Shown here piece by piece: positions 42,582 through 51,458 of a stretch of DNA of 64,000 bases. The stretch is from the NCBI RefSeq assembly GCF_003594935.2, contig NZ_CP043342.1, forward strand, positions 3,968,001 through 4,032,000, written 5' to 3'. Numbering within the stretch: position 1 is the first letter of the stretch; the number at the start of each line of letters is the position of its first letter. The notes beneath the pieces were generated by a model. It was not told the DNA's origin. It worked only from the letters and a program-made list of their open reading frames with translations, and did not search any database. Origin of the DNA: Enterobacter huaxiensis. Its GTDB lineage: Bacteria > Pseudomonadota > Gammaproteobacteria > Enterobacterales > Enterobacteriaceae. A program made the translations under genes and the position numbers.

Positions 42582-44334
42582 CTGTACCCTCGCCTTGATT
42601 AGTTACAAATTCACTTTTGTCGCCCGTCGCCAGCGCATCCGGTTCAATGTTCATGGTGCGCAACACGCCGCCCATGATGGCCCCGAATACCGGCGCAGAA
42701 ACGGCGCCGCCGTAGTATTTACCCGCCTGTGGATCGTTGATAACGACCACCAGCGCAAAACGCGGATTGCTTGCAGGCGCAACGCCTGCGGTATAGGCAA
42801 TGTATTTATTGATGTAGCGGCCATCCGGCCCCACCTTCTTCGCCGTACCGGTTTTAATGGCAATGCGGTAGCCTTTAATCGCCGCCTTCACGCCGCCGCC
42901 GCCGGGCAGCGCCACGCTTTCCATCATATGAACAACGGTACGAACGATAGATTCCGGGAAGATACGCTCGCCCGGAACCGGTGGATCAACTTTGGTAATC
43001 GACAGCGGGCGATAGACGCCATAGCTGCCAATCGTTGCGTAGACTCGCGCTAACTGTAACGGGGTTACCATTAGCCCGTAGCCGAAAGAGAAGGTGGCCC
43101 TCTCTATGTCAGACCACCGTTGTTTTTGAGGATATAAGCCACTGCGTTCTCCGACCAACCCCAAATTGGTCGCTTTTCCCAGCCCAAAACGTGAGTAAGT
43201 CTCTACTAACGCTGAGGACGGCATCGCTAACGCCAGCTTGGAAACACCGACGTTACTCGACTTCTGTAAGACCCCGGTCAGGGTCAGCTCGCTGTAACGG
43301 GCCACGTCTTTAATTTCGTGTCCATTAATGCGGTAAGGAATCGTATTCAGAACGGTACTTTCATTAACAATGCCACGCTGTAGCGCGGTCATTACCACCA
43401 TCGGTTTAACCGTCGAGCCAGGTTCAAACACGTCGGTGATGGTACGGTTACGCATCACATCCTTCTGCGTACCGGTGAGATTGTTAGGGTTGTAGGACGG
43501 GCTGTTGGCCATCGCCAGCACTTCACCCGTGCTGACATCGACTAGCACGGCACTGCCCGATTCCGCTTTGTTAAAGGCCACGGCATTGTTCAGTTCGCGG
43601 TAAACCAGCGCCTGCAGGCGTTCATCGATACTCAGCGCAAGGTTGTGTGCGGCCTGGCTGTCCGTTGAGGAAATATCCTCGATTACGCGACCATAGCGGT
43701 CTTTACGCACAATGCGCTCGCCGGGCTGTCCGGTGAGCCACTTATCAAAGCTTTTTTCAACGCCTTCAATCCCCTGGCTATCAACGTTAGTAAAGCCAAT
43801 GAGGTGAGCAGTGACTTCGCCGGAGGGATAATAACGGCGTGATTCCTCACGAAGATGAATACCCGGCAGCTTCAATTTTTTGATGTAGTCCGCCATGTCC
43901 GGGTTCACCTGGCGCGCCAGATAGATAAAACGCCCTCTCGGGTTCGCATTCACGCGTGACGCTAACTGGTCCAGCGGCATCTTCAGCGCATCCGCAAGCG
44001 CCTTCCAGCGGTTATCGAGCGTGATGCCCCCGGCGTCGTGCAGCTCTTTCGGATCCGCCCAGATAGCCTTCACCGGCACGCTCACGGCCAGCGGACGACC
44101 GGAGCGATCGGTGATCATGCCACGAGACGTTGAGACTTCCTGCACGCGCAGGGAGCGCATGTCCCCCTGACGCACCAGCATGTCAGGTGCGATAATCTGA
44201 AGCCACGCCACGCGACCCAGCAGGAACCCCAGGGCCAGTAAAATGCAGCCGCAAAGCAACGCAAAACGCCAACTGACAAAGTTGGCCTGTTCTTCCTGAC
44301 GTTTTGGTTTTAGCGTTTTTGCCGCTGCTTTCAT
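42568..44334 (-). CDS. ftsI: Septal transpeptidase FtsI (PBP3)
   Basis: FtsI crosslinks septal peptidoglycan and is a main target of cephalosporins and aztreonam. The 588-residue class B PBP has one membrane helix (about 25-43, FALLCGCILLALGFLLGRVA), a pedestal domain, and the transpeptidase domain with motifs STVK (in EPGSTVKPMV), SSN (QKSSNVGVSK) and KTGTAKK. I see no YRIN/YRIK-type insertion near the active site, though no reference alignment was made. It lies 15 bases after ftsL. Confidence 0.98.
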   Translation of the reverse strand: MKAAAKTLKPKRQEEQANFVSWRFALLCGCILLALGFLLGRVAWLQIIAPDMLVRQGDMRSLRVQEVSTSRGMITDRSGRPLAVSVPVKAIWADPKELHDAGGITLDNRWKALADALKMPLDQLASRVNANPRGRFIYLARQVNPDMADYIKKLKLPGIHLREESRRYYPSGEVTAHLIGFTNVDSQGIEGVEKSFDKWLTGQPGERIVRKDRYGRVIEDISSTDSQAAHNLALSIDERLQALVYRELNNAVAFNKAESGSAVLVDVSTGEVLAMANSPSYNPNNLTGTQKDVMRNRTITDVFEPGSTVKPMVVMTALQRGIVNESTVLNTIPYRINGHEIKDVARYSELTLTGVLQKSSNVGVSKLALAMPSSALVETYSRFGLGKATNLGLVGERSGLYPQKQRWSDIERATFSFGYGLMVTPLQLARVYATIGSYGVYRPLSITKVDPPVPGERIFPESIVRTVVHMMESVALPGGGGVKAAIKGYRIAIKTGTAKKVGPDGRYINKYIAYTAGVAPASNPRFALVVVINDPQAGKYYGGAVSAPVFGAIMGGVLRTMNIEPDALATGDKSEFVTNQGEGTGGRS

Positions 44335-44349
44335 GCGTCGCGTTTTCCC

Positions 44350-44715
44350 TTATTTTTGTACTACGATATTTTCCTGTGAAGGATCAACATGCTGCAGCTG
44401 CAGCTTTTCCGTTGCGATCCGTTCAACCCGGCTGTGATCGCCGAGCGCGTTTTCTTCAAGGATCAGATTTCGCCATTCAATATCCAGCGCATCGCGTTCC
44501 AGTACCATCTGCTCGCGTTGCGCAGTTAATAAACGGGTATGGTGGGCCGTCGTAACGACCGTGATAGCCGTGACAATGATGCAAATGAACAAGCAGAGTG
44601 GCAGCTTCCCAAACCGCAAAAGATCGTCACCGATCACGCCAGGCAAGGCATGGCGCTCGTTGCTTCCTAACGAATCCTTAACTTTGCTTAGGGTCTCTGT
44701 CACTCTGCCGATCAT
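44350..44715 (-). CDS. ftsL: Cell division protein FtsL
   Basis: FtsL is a small bitopic membrane protein that forms the FtsQLB complex and activates FtsWI. The 121-residue product has a cytoplasmic N-terminus, a membrane helix at about residues 38-57 (LCLFICIIVTAITVVTTAHH) and a periplasmic heptad-repeat coiled coil (LLTAQREQMVLERDALDIEW). It overlaps rsmH by four bases. Confidence 0.97.
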   Translation of the reverse strand: MIGRVTETLSKVKDSLGSNERHALPGVIGDDLLRFGKLPLCLFICIIVTAITVVTTAHHTRLLTAQREQMVLERDALDIEWRNLILEENALGDHSRVERIATEKLQLQHVDPSQENIVVQK

Positions 44716-45653
44716 GCGTTCGTCCTTTCTGCAATACGCAGCACTGAACTACGGGCACGTGGATTCTCTGCCACCTCTTCTTCGCCCGGCATCAACTTGC
44801 CTAATGCTCGCAGCTGACGGCCGCCCAGTTTCCTGAGCTGTTCTTCCGTCATCGGCAGCCCCGCTGGAACCTGCGGACCGCGGCTCTGTTCACGCATAAA
44901 GCGTTTCACAATGCGGTCTTCCAGCGAATGGAAGCTGATGATGGACAACCGCCCTCCCGGGGCGAGCACGCCGAGCGAGCTTTTTAGCGCCAGCTCTATT
45001 TCCTCCAGTTCACTGTTTACCCAGATGCGAATCGCCTGGAAGGTACGCGTCGCGGGGTGTTTGTGCTTATCCTTGACCGGCGTTGCGGCCGCAATCACTT
45101 CGGCCAGCTGTTTGGTACGGGTCATCGGATCGATACGGTTGCGCTCAACGATGGCGCGCGCAATGCGTTTACCGAAACGCTCTTCGCCAAAGGTTTTGAT
45201 CACCCATGCAATATCGGCTTCATCAGCGGTTTGCAGCCATTCAGCGGCAGACTGGCCGCGCGTCGGATCCATGCGCATGTCCAGCGGGCCATCGCGCATA
45301 AAGGAGAAGCCGCGTTCAGCATCATCGAGCTGGGGTGAGGAGACGCCAAGATCGAGAAGGATTCCGTCGATCTTGCCCGTAAGATCGCGCTCGGCAGCAT
45401 AGTCCGCGAGCGCAGAGAAAGGTCCATGCACGATGGAAAAACGTGGGTCATCGATGGTTTGCGCAACGGCAATCGCCTGCGGATCGCGATCGATGGCCAG
45501 CAGACGTCCTTCCGCTCCAAGCTGAGAGAGGATCAAACGCGAATGACCACCGCGACCAAACGTGCCATCAATGTAGACGCCGTCCGGACGAATATTCAGG
45601 CCGTTGACGGCCTCGTCCAGCAGCACCGTTGTATGTTTATAATTTTCCATCAT
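44712..45653 (-). CDS. rsmH: 16S rRNA (cytosine-1402-N4)-methyltransferase RsmH
   Basis: RsmH (MraW) methylates C1402 in the decoding centre of 16S rRNA using S-adenosylmethionine. The 313-residue protein starts MMENYKHTTVLLDEAVNGL, has the SAM loop YIDGTFGRGGHSRLIL, and ILLDLGVSSPQLDDAERGFS further on, with SFHSLEDRIVKRFMR near the end. It is the second gene of the cluster, two bases after mraZ. Loss-of-function data in E. coli link it to MraZ activity. Confidence 0.98.
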   Translation of the reverse strand: MMENYKHTTVLLDEAVNGLNIRPDGVYIDGTFGRGGHSRLILSQLGAEGRLLAIDRDPQAIAVAQTIDDPRFSIVHGPFSALADYAAERDLTGKIDGILLDLGVSSPQLDDAERGFSFMRDGPLDMRMDPTRGQSAAEWLQTADEADIAWVIKTFGEERFGKRIARAIVERNRIDPMTRTKQLAEVIAAATPVKDKHKHPATRTFQAIRIWVNSELEEIELALKSSLGVLAPGGRLSIISFHSLEDRIVKRFMREQSRGPQVPAGLPMTEEQLRKLGGRQLRALGKLMPGEEEVAENPRARSSVLRIAERTNA

Positions 45654-45655
45654 AT

Positions 45656-46114
45656 TTATAGAGACAAGTCCTGCAGCCGTTCCGACAATGTTGCGGAATC
45701 GGACTGCTCAGCGTCGATATCTTCCTTGACCTGTTGATACCAGGTCGTTTCATCCCACAGTTCAAACTTGTTGAACTGCCCGACCAGCATCACTTCTTTG
45801 GTCAGACCGGCATGCTGCCGCAGCACAGGCGCAATCAGTAATCGCCCTGCGCTGTCCATCTGACACTCACTGGCATGTCCCAATAACAACCGCTGCACGC
45901 GGCGTTCCTGCGGGTTCATGCTCGACAGTCGCGACAGCTTTTGCTCAATAATTTCCCATTCGGGCAAAGGGTAAAGCAGCAGGCAGGGGGAGTTGATGTC
46001 AATGGTGCAAACCATTTGACCTGAAGCGTTCTCGATCAGCTGGTCGCGGTATCGGGTTGGTACCGATAAACGCCCTTTACTGTCGAGATTGACTAACGTT
46101 GCTCCACGGAACAT
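45656..46114 (-). CDS. mraZ: Transcriptional regulator MraZ
   Basis: MraZ binds its own promoter and represses the dcw operon; it is an AbrB-like protein that forms ring oligomers. The 152-residue product begins MFRGATLVNLDSKGRLSVPTRYRD and has two repeated halves, each with a DSxGR motif (LDSKGRLSVP and MDSAGRLLIAP). The start at 46114 matches the family and lies inside the operator-proximal leader; the longer frame starting at 46150 would run through the operator. It is the first gene of the cluster. Confidence 0.97.
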   Translation of the reverse strand: MFRGATLVNLDSKGRLSVPTRYRDQLIENASGQMVCTIDINSPCLLLYPLPEWEIIEQKLSRLSSMNPQERRVQRLLLGHASECQMDSAGRLLIAPVLRQHAGLTKEVMLVGQFNKFELWDETTWYQQVKEDIDAEQSDSATLSERLQDLSL

Positions 46115-46132
46115 GCCAGCCTCACCCCTCCT

Positions 46133-46157
46133 CGCCACTTTAACCCACAAATTCCCA
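46133..46157 (-). promoter_or_regulatory. MraZ operator repeats
   Basis: On the minus strand TGGGA (46153-46157), TGGGT (46143-46147) and TGGCG (46133-46137) recur every ten bases between the promoter and the mraZ ATG. MraZ is known to bind such TGGG(A/T) repeats separated by five bases. The third copy here is degenerate. Confidence 0.85.
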
Positions 46158-46165
46158 CCTAAAGG

Positions 46166-46195
46166 AGTTTACGGAGCGAGGGAAAAGCTTGTCAA
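46166..46195 (-). promoter_or_regulatory. Pmra promoter of the dcw cluster
   Basis: On the minus strand a consensus -35 TTGACA (46190-46195) and a -10 TAAACT (46166-46171) are separated by 18 bases. They match the known E. coli Pmra promoter in sequence and placement, directly upstream of the MraZ repeats. Confidence 0.92.
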
Positions 46196-46715
46196 GCCAG
46201 GACTCTCTCTATACTGGCCCGAAAGGCCTCTATTTACAGAGATAAACAGACCTGGTTAATAACTGCACAACTGGCGAGGCAAAATTAACGTTATGAATAT
46301 TTGTAAGAAAAAAAACGAATATGCACACTAGCGTTAAAGCTCACTCGATATCATCGCAGATAAATATAAAGTGTCAGTTTGCGACGCGGGCGGCATTTTA
46401 AGACATATCGGCAGGGGATAACAGCGCCAGATTCAACATGCCGCCACGCGGAGTGCCCAGCAGGTGAACGGATTAGGGTTAAGCGAGAAAAAACGTCTGA
46501 ATATTCATCGACAGAACGGCCTTTGTAACAAAATAATACAAAAAGCTTTTATGAAAACGGTATAAATGTTCTTTAAAAGGCAATTTAAAAGCCAAACTGA
46601 ATTAAGAAAAATAGCAGGCTATGATTCCTAAGGAATTATCTCATTTTTTATCGGGGAATTATTTGCGCCCATTTTTTCTTAATCCGGGGCAGTTTTCACC
46701 ACCCCGACGCATTCA
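46196..46715. other. mraZ-cra intergenic region, no gene seen
   Basis: Beyond the Pmra promoter about 520 bases separate mraZ from the end of cra. The stretch is AT-rich, especially 46500-46680. I find no open frame with a ribosome site, no strong hairpin with a T run and no RNA I recognise. Long gaps at this junction also occur in E. coli. Confidence 0.5.
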
Positions 46716-47720
46716 TTAATGGCGGCTCAAAAATCCGCGGCGGTAGAGATTTCGTTTAATACGCGTCAGCCCTGGCTTAGGCTTACGTGGCTCATCCAGG
46801 CTTGCCAGAACGATCTCCAGCACGCGTTCAGCCACATCGCGGTGGCGTTGAGCCACTGCCAGCACCGGACACTGCAGGAAGTCGAGCAGTTCGTTATCGC
46901 CAAAGGTTGCGATGGCCAGATCGGAAGGGAGCTGTCCGTCGCGACGCAACGTAACATCCATCACCCCCTGCAGCAGCGCAAATGACGTTGTGAACAACGC
47001 CTGCGGCATCGGATGCGTTTCCAGCCACTTCTCAAACAGCTGGGCGGCCGCTTCGCGCTCGTAGCTATTGGCATACAGATAATGAACGTCACGCGGATCG
47101 TCTTTCCAGGCCGTGCGGAACCCTTGCTCGCGCAGGAAGCTAACCGAAAGTTCTGGCAATGCACCGAGGTATAGCACCGTTTCAGCCGGGAAGGTTCTCA
47201 GCTCAGCGGCCAGCATTTCTGCATCGTCCTGATCGGCACCCACGACGCTGGTGAAATGTTCGCGATCCAGCGCGCGGTCGAGCGCCACAATCGGGAAGGG
47301 GTCGTTCGCCCAGCGCTGATAAAACGGATGCTCCGGCGGTAATGAGGTGGATACGATGATGGCATCAACCTGACGCTGCAGCAGATGCTCAATGCAGCGC
47401 ATTTCGTTGTCAGGCTGGTCTTCGGAGCAGGCGATCAACAGCTGATAGCCCCGCTGGCGGGCCTGACGTTCAAGATAATTGGCGATGCGGGTATAGCTGG
47501 TGTTTTCCAGATCGGGGATCACCAGACCAATAGAGCGGGTGCGCCCGGCACGTAAGCCGGCTGCGACAGCATTCGGATGGTAGTTATGCTCACGAACCAC
47601 CGCCATAACTTTTTCAACGGTCTTATCGCTGACACGGTACTGCTTAGCTTTACCGTTAATCACATAGCTGGCCGTTGTTCGTGACACGCCGGCTAGCCGG
47701 GCGATTTCATCCAGTTTCAC
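46716..47720 (-). CDS. cra: Catabolite repressor/activator Cra (FruR)
   Basis: Cra is a LacI-family regulator of glycolysis and gluconeogenesis that responds to fructose phosphates. The 334-residue protein has the N-terminal helix-turn-helix MKLDEIARLAGVSRTTASYV, a hinge, and a periplasmic-binding-like ligand domain (IGLVIPDLENTSYTRIANYL). The start is a GTG at 47720, after a purine-rich AAGGGG site, giving MKLDEIARLAG as in E. coli. It lies between ilvH and mraZ in the same order as K-12. Confidence 0.97.
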   Translation of the reverse strand: MKLDEIARLAGVSRTTASYVINGKAKQYRVSDKTVEKVMAVVREHNYHPNAVAAGLRAGRTRSIGLVIPDLENTSYTRIANYLERQARQRGYQLLIACSEDQPDNEMRCIEHLLQRQVDAIIVSTSLPPEHPFYQRWANDPFPIVALDRALDREHFTSVVGADQDDAEMLAAELRTFPAETVLYLGALPELSVSFLREQGFRTAWKDDPRDVHYLYANSYEREAAAQLFEKWLETHPMPQALFTTSFALLQGVMDVTLRRDGQLPSDLAIATFGDNELLDFLQCPVLAVAQRHRDVAERVLEIVLASLDEPRKPKPGLTRIKRNLYRRGFLSRH

Positions 47721-47845
47721 AATTGCCCCTTAAAAAAAGAAAAGAGTCCATGGCCTTGTCAAGGTTATGGTTAAATCTTTTAACATCTAAACGCAGAATA
47801 GTCACCGCGGCAATCGCTTTTATCTGCATTCGCGGCGGTTTGAGC

Positions 47846-47876
47846 AAAAAAAAAGCCCGGCTTTGGCAACCGGGCA
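47846..47876 (-). terminator. Terminator after ilvH
   Basis: On the minus strand TGCCCGG and CCGGGC form the stem around TTGCCAAAG, followed by nine Ts. It lies about 25 bases beyond the ilvH stop and upstream of cra. Confidence 0.93.
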
Positions 47877-47900
47877 GAAAGAGGCGAACCTTTTTGACAA

Positions 47901-48392
47901 CTAACGCATGATTTTATCGCCGCGCGACAGGCCAACGATGCCAGAGCGCGCGACTTCAACAATTTTTGCCACATCCCGCACAGAGGACAGGAAGGCATCC
48001 AGCTTGTCACTGGTTCCGGCAAGCTGAACGGTATAAATAGAAGGGGTCACATCAATGATCTGCCCACGGAAGATATCCGTGTTGCGTTTAACCTCTTCGC
48101 GACCGTAGCCGCTGGCCTGAATTTTCACCAGCATCACTTCACGCTCAACGTACGCGCCCTGCCCCAGTTCGCTCACGCGCAGAACATCAACCAGCTTATG
48201 CAGCTGTTTCTCAATCTGCTCAAGCACCTTGGCATCGCCTACCGTCTGGATAGTCATGCGTGAGAGTGTAGGATCGTCCGTCGGGGCCACCGTCAGGCTT
48301 TCTATGTTGTAACCACGCTGGGCAAAAAGCCCGATAACGCGCGACAGTGCACCTGACTCGTTTTCCAGTAATACAGATAATATCCGGCGCAT
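47901..48392 (-). CDS. ilvH: Acetolactate synthase III, small regulatory subunit
   Basis: IlvH is the valine-sensing subunit of acetolactate synthase III. The 163-residue protein begins with an ACT domain, MRRILSVLLENESGALSRVI followed by GLFAQRGYNIESL, and has the C-terminal ACT-like half with SGIVGLSRGDKIMR. It starts one base after the ilvI stop, so subunits are made in step. The operon ends at a strong terminator. Confidence 0.98.
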   Translation of the reverse strand: MRRILSVLLENESGALSRVIGLFAQRGYNIESLTVAPTDDPTLSRMTIQTVGDAKVLEQIEKQLHKLVDVLRVSELGQGAYVEREVMLVKIQASGYGREEVKRNTDIFRGQIIDVTPSIYTVQLAGTSDKLDAFLSSVRDVAKIVEVARSGIVGLSRGDKIMR

Positions 48393-48393
48393 A

Positions 48394-50118
48394 TCAGGTT
48401 CTCTCCGTTTTGCTTAGCCACATTTCGTCCATACCGCCGCCGCGAATATGCATCGGATAAACGTGCTCGGTGCCATCAACAATGACGTCCACGAAAACCA
48501 GACGGTTATTTTTAACATGCGCGAGCGCTTCGCTGAGTTTTGCTTCCAGCTCCGCGGGATCGCTTACGCGGATACCAATGTGGCCGTAGGCCTCCGCCAG
48601 GCGAACGAAGTCAGGCAGTGACGTCATATACGACTGAGAGTGGCGGCCCGAGTAAATCATATCCTGCCACTGCTTCACCATGCCGAGGTAACCGTTGTTC
48701 AGGTTCAGCACCAGCACCGGTAGCTCATACTGCAATGCGGTAGAGAGCTCCTGAATATTCATTTGAATACTGCCGTCACCCGTTACACAGATCACCGTTT
48801 CATTGGGCAGCGCCAGCTTAACCCCCAGCGCGGCAGGCAGACCGAAGCCCATCGTACCCAGCCCGCCTGAGTTGATCCAGTGGCGGGGTTTATCAAACGG
48901 ATAATAAAGTGCGGCAAACATCTGGTGCTGGCCCACGTCAGACGTCACATACGCGTCGCCTTTGGTGAGACGCCAGATCGTTTCGATCACGGCCTGCGGT
49001 TTAATGTTTTCGCTTTGCGCGTCATACCTCAGGCACTGCCGTCCACGCCACTGCTCAATTTGCTGCCACCAGTCGCGGATCTCATCCAGAGGTTGCGCCA
49101 CCGTCTCCTGCGTAAGCAGATCGAGCATTTGATCCAGAACCTGACGCGCATCCCCAACGATCGGCACATCAGCGGGCACCGTTTTGGAGATAGAGGTCGG
49201 GTCAATATCGATATGCAGCACGGTGGCGTTAGGACAGTACTTCGCCAGATTATTGGTGGTACGGTCGTCAAAGCGCACGCCGACAGCAAAGATCGCATCG
49301 GCGTTATGCATCGTCATGTTGGCTTCATAGGTGCCGTGCATGCCCAGCATGCCCAGCGCCTGACGGTGCGTTGCCGGGAACGCGCCCAGCCCCATTAATG
49401 ACGATGCAACAGGAAGATTCAGTTTTTCAATCAGCTCGCGAAGCTGCACTTCACAGGCAGAGTTCACCGCTCCGCCACCTACATAGACAACCGGCTTTTT
49501 AGCCGCCAGCAGGGTTTGCAGCGCACGCTTGATCTGGCCTTTATGCCCCTGCGTCGTTGGATTGTACGAGCGCATGCTCACCGAGTCGGGCCACGCGTAA
49601 GGCAGCTTATTCGCCGGGTTGAGGATATCTTTTGGCAAATCTACTACCACCGGTCCCGGACGCCCGCTCGCCGCGAGCCAGAAGGCTTTTTTCAGCACGC
49701 CCGGAATATCTTCCGTCTGCTTCACCAGGAAGCTGTGCTTAACGACGGGACGTGAAATCCCTACCATGTCACATTCCTGGAATGCGTCGTAGCCAATCAG
49801 CGAGGTCGCTACCTGCCCGGAGAGGATAACCAGTGGGATAGAGTCCATGTACGCAGTGGCAATCCCGGTGATGGCGTTGGTGGCCCCGGGTCCAGACGTG
49901 ACCAGGACCACACCGACTTCACCCGTCGCACGCGCCAGCCCGTCAGCCATGTGCACAGCGGCCTGTTCGTGGCGCACCAGAACATGGTCAATGCCGCCCA
50001 CGGTATGAAGCGCGTCATAAATATCGAGAACCGCGCCTCCGGGATAGCCGAACACCTGCTTTACGCCCTGATCGATAAGCGATCGGACGACCATTTCCGC
50101 GCCAGACAACATCTCCAT
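48394..50118 (-). CDS. ilvI: Acetolactate synthase III, catalytic subunit
   Basis: IlvI condenses pyruvate with pyruvate or 2-oxobutyrate in branched-chain amino acid synthesis, using thiamine diphosphate, FAD and Mg. The 574 residues show the catalytic Glu in RHEQAAVHMADGLARATG, the FAD region, and the TPP/Mg motif VTGDGSIQMNIQELST with NLNNGYLGMVKQWQ. It forms an operon with ilvH. Lrp control is known in E. coli from the upstream region, which is AT-rich here. Confidence 0.98.
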   Translation of the reverse strand: MEMLSGAEMVVRSLIDQGVKQVFGYPGGAVLDIYDALHTVGGIDHVLVRHEQAAVHMADGLARATGEVGVVLVTSGPGATNAITGIATAYMDSIPLVILSGQVATSLIGYDAFQECDMVGISRPVVKHSFLVKQTEDIPGVLKKAFWLAASGRPGPVVVDLPKDILNPANKLPYAWPDSVSMRSYNPTTQGHKGQIKRALQTLLAAKKPVVYVGGGAVNSACEVQLRELIEKLNLPVASSLMGLGAFPATHRQALGMLGMHGTYEANMTMHNADAIFAVGVRFDDRTTNNLAKYCPNATVLHIDIDPTSISKTVPADVPIVGDARQVLDQMLDLLTQETVAQPLDEIRDWWQQIEQWRGRQCLRYDAQSENIKPQAVIETIWRLTKGDAYVTSDVGQHQMFAALYYPFDKPRHWINSGGLGTMGFGLPAALGVKLALPNETVICVTGDGSIQMNIQELSTALQYELPVLVLNLNNGYLGMVKQWQDMIYSGRHSQSYMTSLPDFVRLAEAYGHIGIRVSDPAELEAKLSEALAHVKNNRLVFVDVIVDGTEHVYPMHIRGGGMDEMWLSKTERT

Positions 50119-50495
50119 GCTTCGCCTCCAGGCTTTTTGTTATAGACGGCAGCAGAATTCATTTCCGCGCCGTCTTCTGACGGGGGAAACCCATCTTATA
50201 TTTTGCAGAGTGATCGCTACCTTAACCGCTCGTTATGAGGCAGGCAATTAGCAAACCGGAAGGGGTAAACGGGGATAAAAGCAGAAAAAGCAGGCAATTC
50301 CATGGTAACTGGTGAATTCGTCTAGAATACGAGGAAGCGATAATAATTCATCGCTTAAAATGAGGATGATTCAGGAAATCATCTATTTTTGAGCTCGGCA
50401 CAGCGAAGAAAAATAATTCATAAAGAATAAAAAACCATTATGTTGAAAAGCTGCAGGATAAACCACATACGTTTGTGCGATTTATCCCGAATGGC
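50119..50495. promoter_or_regulatory. ilvI upstream and leuO downstream region
   Basis: About 380 AT-rich bases separate the ilvI start from the leuO stop; both genes run on the minus strand. The ilvIH promoter must lie here, and in E. coli this region holds several Lrp sites. I cannot place a promoter or Lrp sites by eye. No convincing small gene or strong leuO terminator is seen. Confidence 0.5.
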
Positions 50496-51458
50496 TCATC
50501 GACGACAAACGTTCACGAGCAGCTCTTCCATCCATTGATGTCCTTTATCTCTACCCGCGGCCTCATGCCAGGAAAGATAACAGGTACGGCTATTTAGCTT
50601 GAGCGGTAATGGCAAAACTTGCAGGTTAAGCTGCTCTGAAAACTCTTCAGCCAGCCAGCGCGGTGCGATGGCGACCAGCTGGGTTTGTGAGACCACGTTC
50701 AATACGCTCATCATTGCCATCCCCTGATACGCCACGCTTGCTTGTTTATCCGCTGTGTCATACCACGGCTGGCTAAATGAAGCATATCTGTCGAGAGCAA
50801 CTACGGCATGCTGTTCATTATAAACATCAGTTTCGCGCAGGGGTGAATTCATACGCGGGTGTTTTTTACTGGCAACTAACACCATTTCATCTTTAAACAG
50901 CGGGACGCAGGAAAATTCCGGGCGACGAAATTCTTCATACCCCAGAACAAACTCCGTTTCCTGATAACGAAGCTGATGCTCAGTGTTCTGGTTAAGAGAC
51001 GATTTAAATATCAGGTGAATATTTGGCGCGATAGCTTCAACTTTATTGTATATAACAGACGTCAAATAGTTATCTAACGGGCTGCATACGCAAAGATGAA
51101 ATACTCGCTCGCTGCTTAAGGGTTCAAAGCCCGAACCCGGTAGCTCATTTTGTACGAGCTGCAGCGCCTGGCGGATGGAACCGAACAGCTGAAATGCACG
51201 CGCGGTAGGCTGGATACCTCTCCCGTAACGCACAAACAACTCGTCATTAAACATGACCTTAAGCCTGGCCACGGCATTGCTCACCGCAGGCTGAGACATG
51301 CCAAGGGATTGTGCTGCTCGCGTAATATTCTGTTCCTGCATCACCGCATCAAACACGGTTAACAGATTAAGATCCACGGTGCGTAACTGCGGTTTAACCC
51401 CATCACAGGCATGAGATTGATTAATATTATTTTCTGGCATCTTTGACTCCACTGTCAC
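50496..51458 (-). CDS. leuO: LysR-type regulator LeuO
   Basis: LeuO is a LysR-family regulator that opposes H-NS silencing and controls many stress and surface genes. The 320-residue product has an N-terminal winged helix, VDLNLLTVFDAVMQEQNITR with AAQSLGMSQPAVSNAVARLK, and a C-terminal effector domain. I use the first ATG (MTVESKMPEN); a second at 51440 is possible, as the first 25 residues vary in the family. It lies between ilvIH and the divergent leu operon, the position that gave it its name. Confidence 0.95.
   Translation of the reverse strand: MTVESKMPENNINQSHACDGVKPQLRTVDLNLLTVFDAVMQEQNITRAAQSLGMSQPAVSNAVARLKVMFNDELFVRYGRGIQPTARAFQLFGSIRQALQLVQNELPGSGFEPLSSERVFHLCVCSPLDNYLTSVIYNKVEAIAPNIHLIFKSSLNQNTEHQLRYQETEFVLGYEEFRRPEFSCVPLFKDEMVLVASKKHPRMNSPLRETDVYNEQHAVVALDRYASFSQPWYDTADKQASVAYQGMAMMSVLNVVSQTQLVAIAPRWLAEEFSEQLNLQVLPLPLKLNSRTCYLSWHEAAGRDKGHQWMEELLVNVCRR

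Noticed and set aside
42568..44334. Resistance-type insertion in FtsI
   Set aside because: The active-site motifs and nearby residues read as the ordinary enterobacterial sequence, with no visible four-residue insertion.
47721..47845. fruL-type leader peptide upstream of cra
   Set aside because: E. coli has an annotated fruL here, but no frame in this gap resembles it, and the ATG present has no clear ribosome site.
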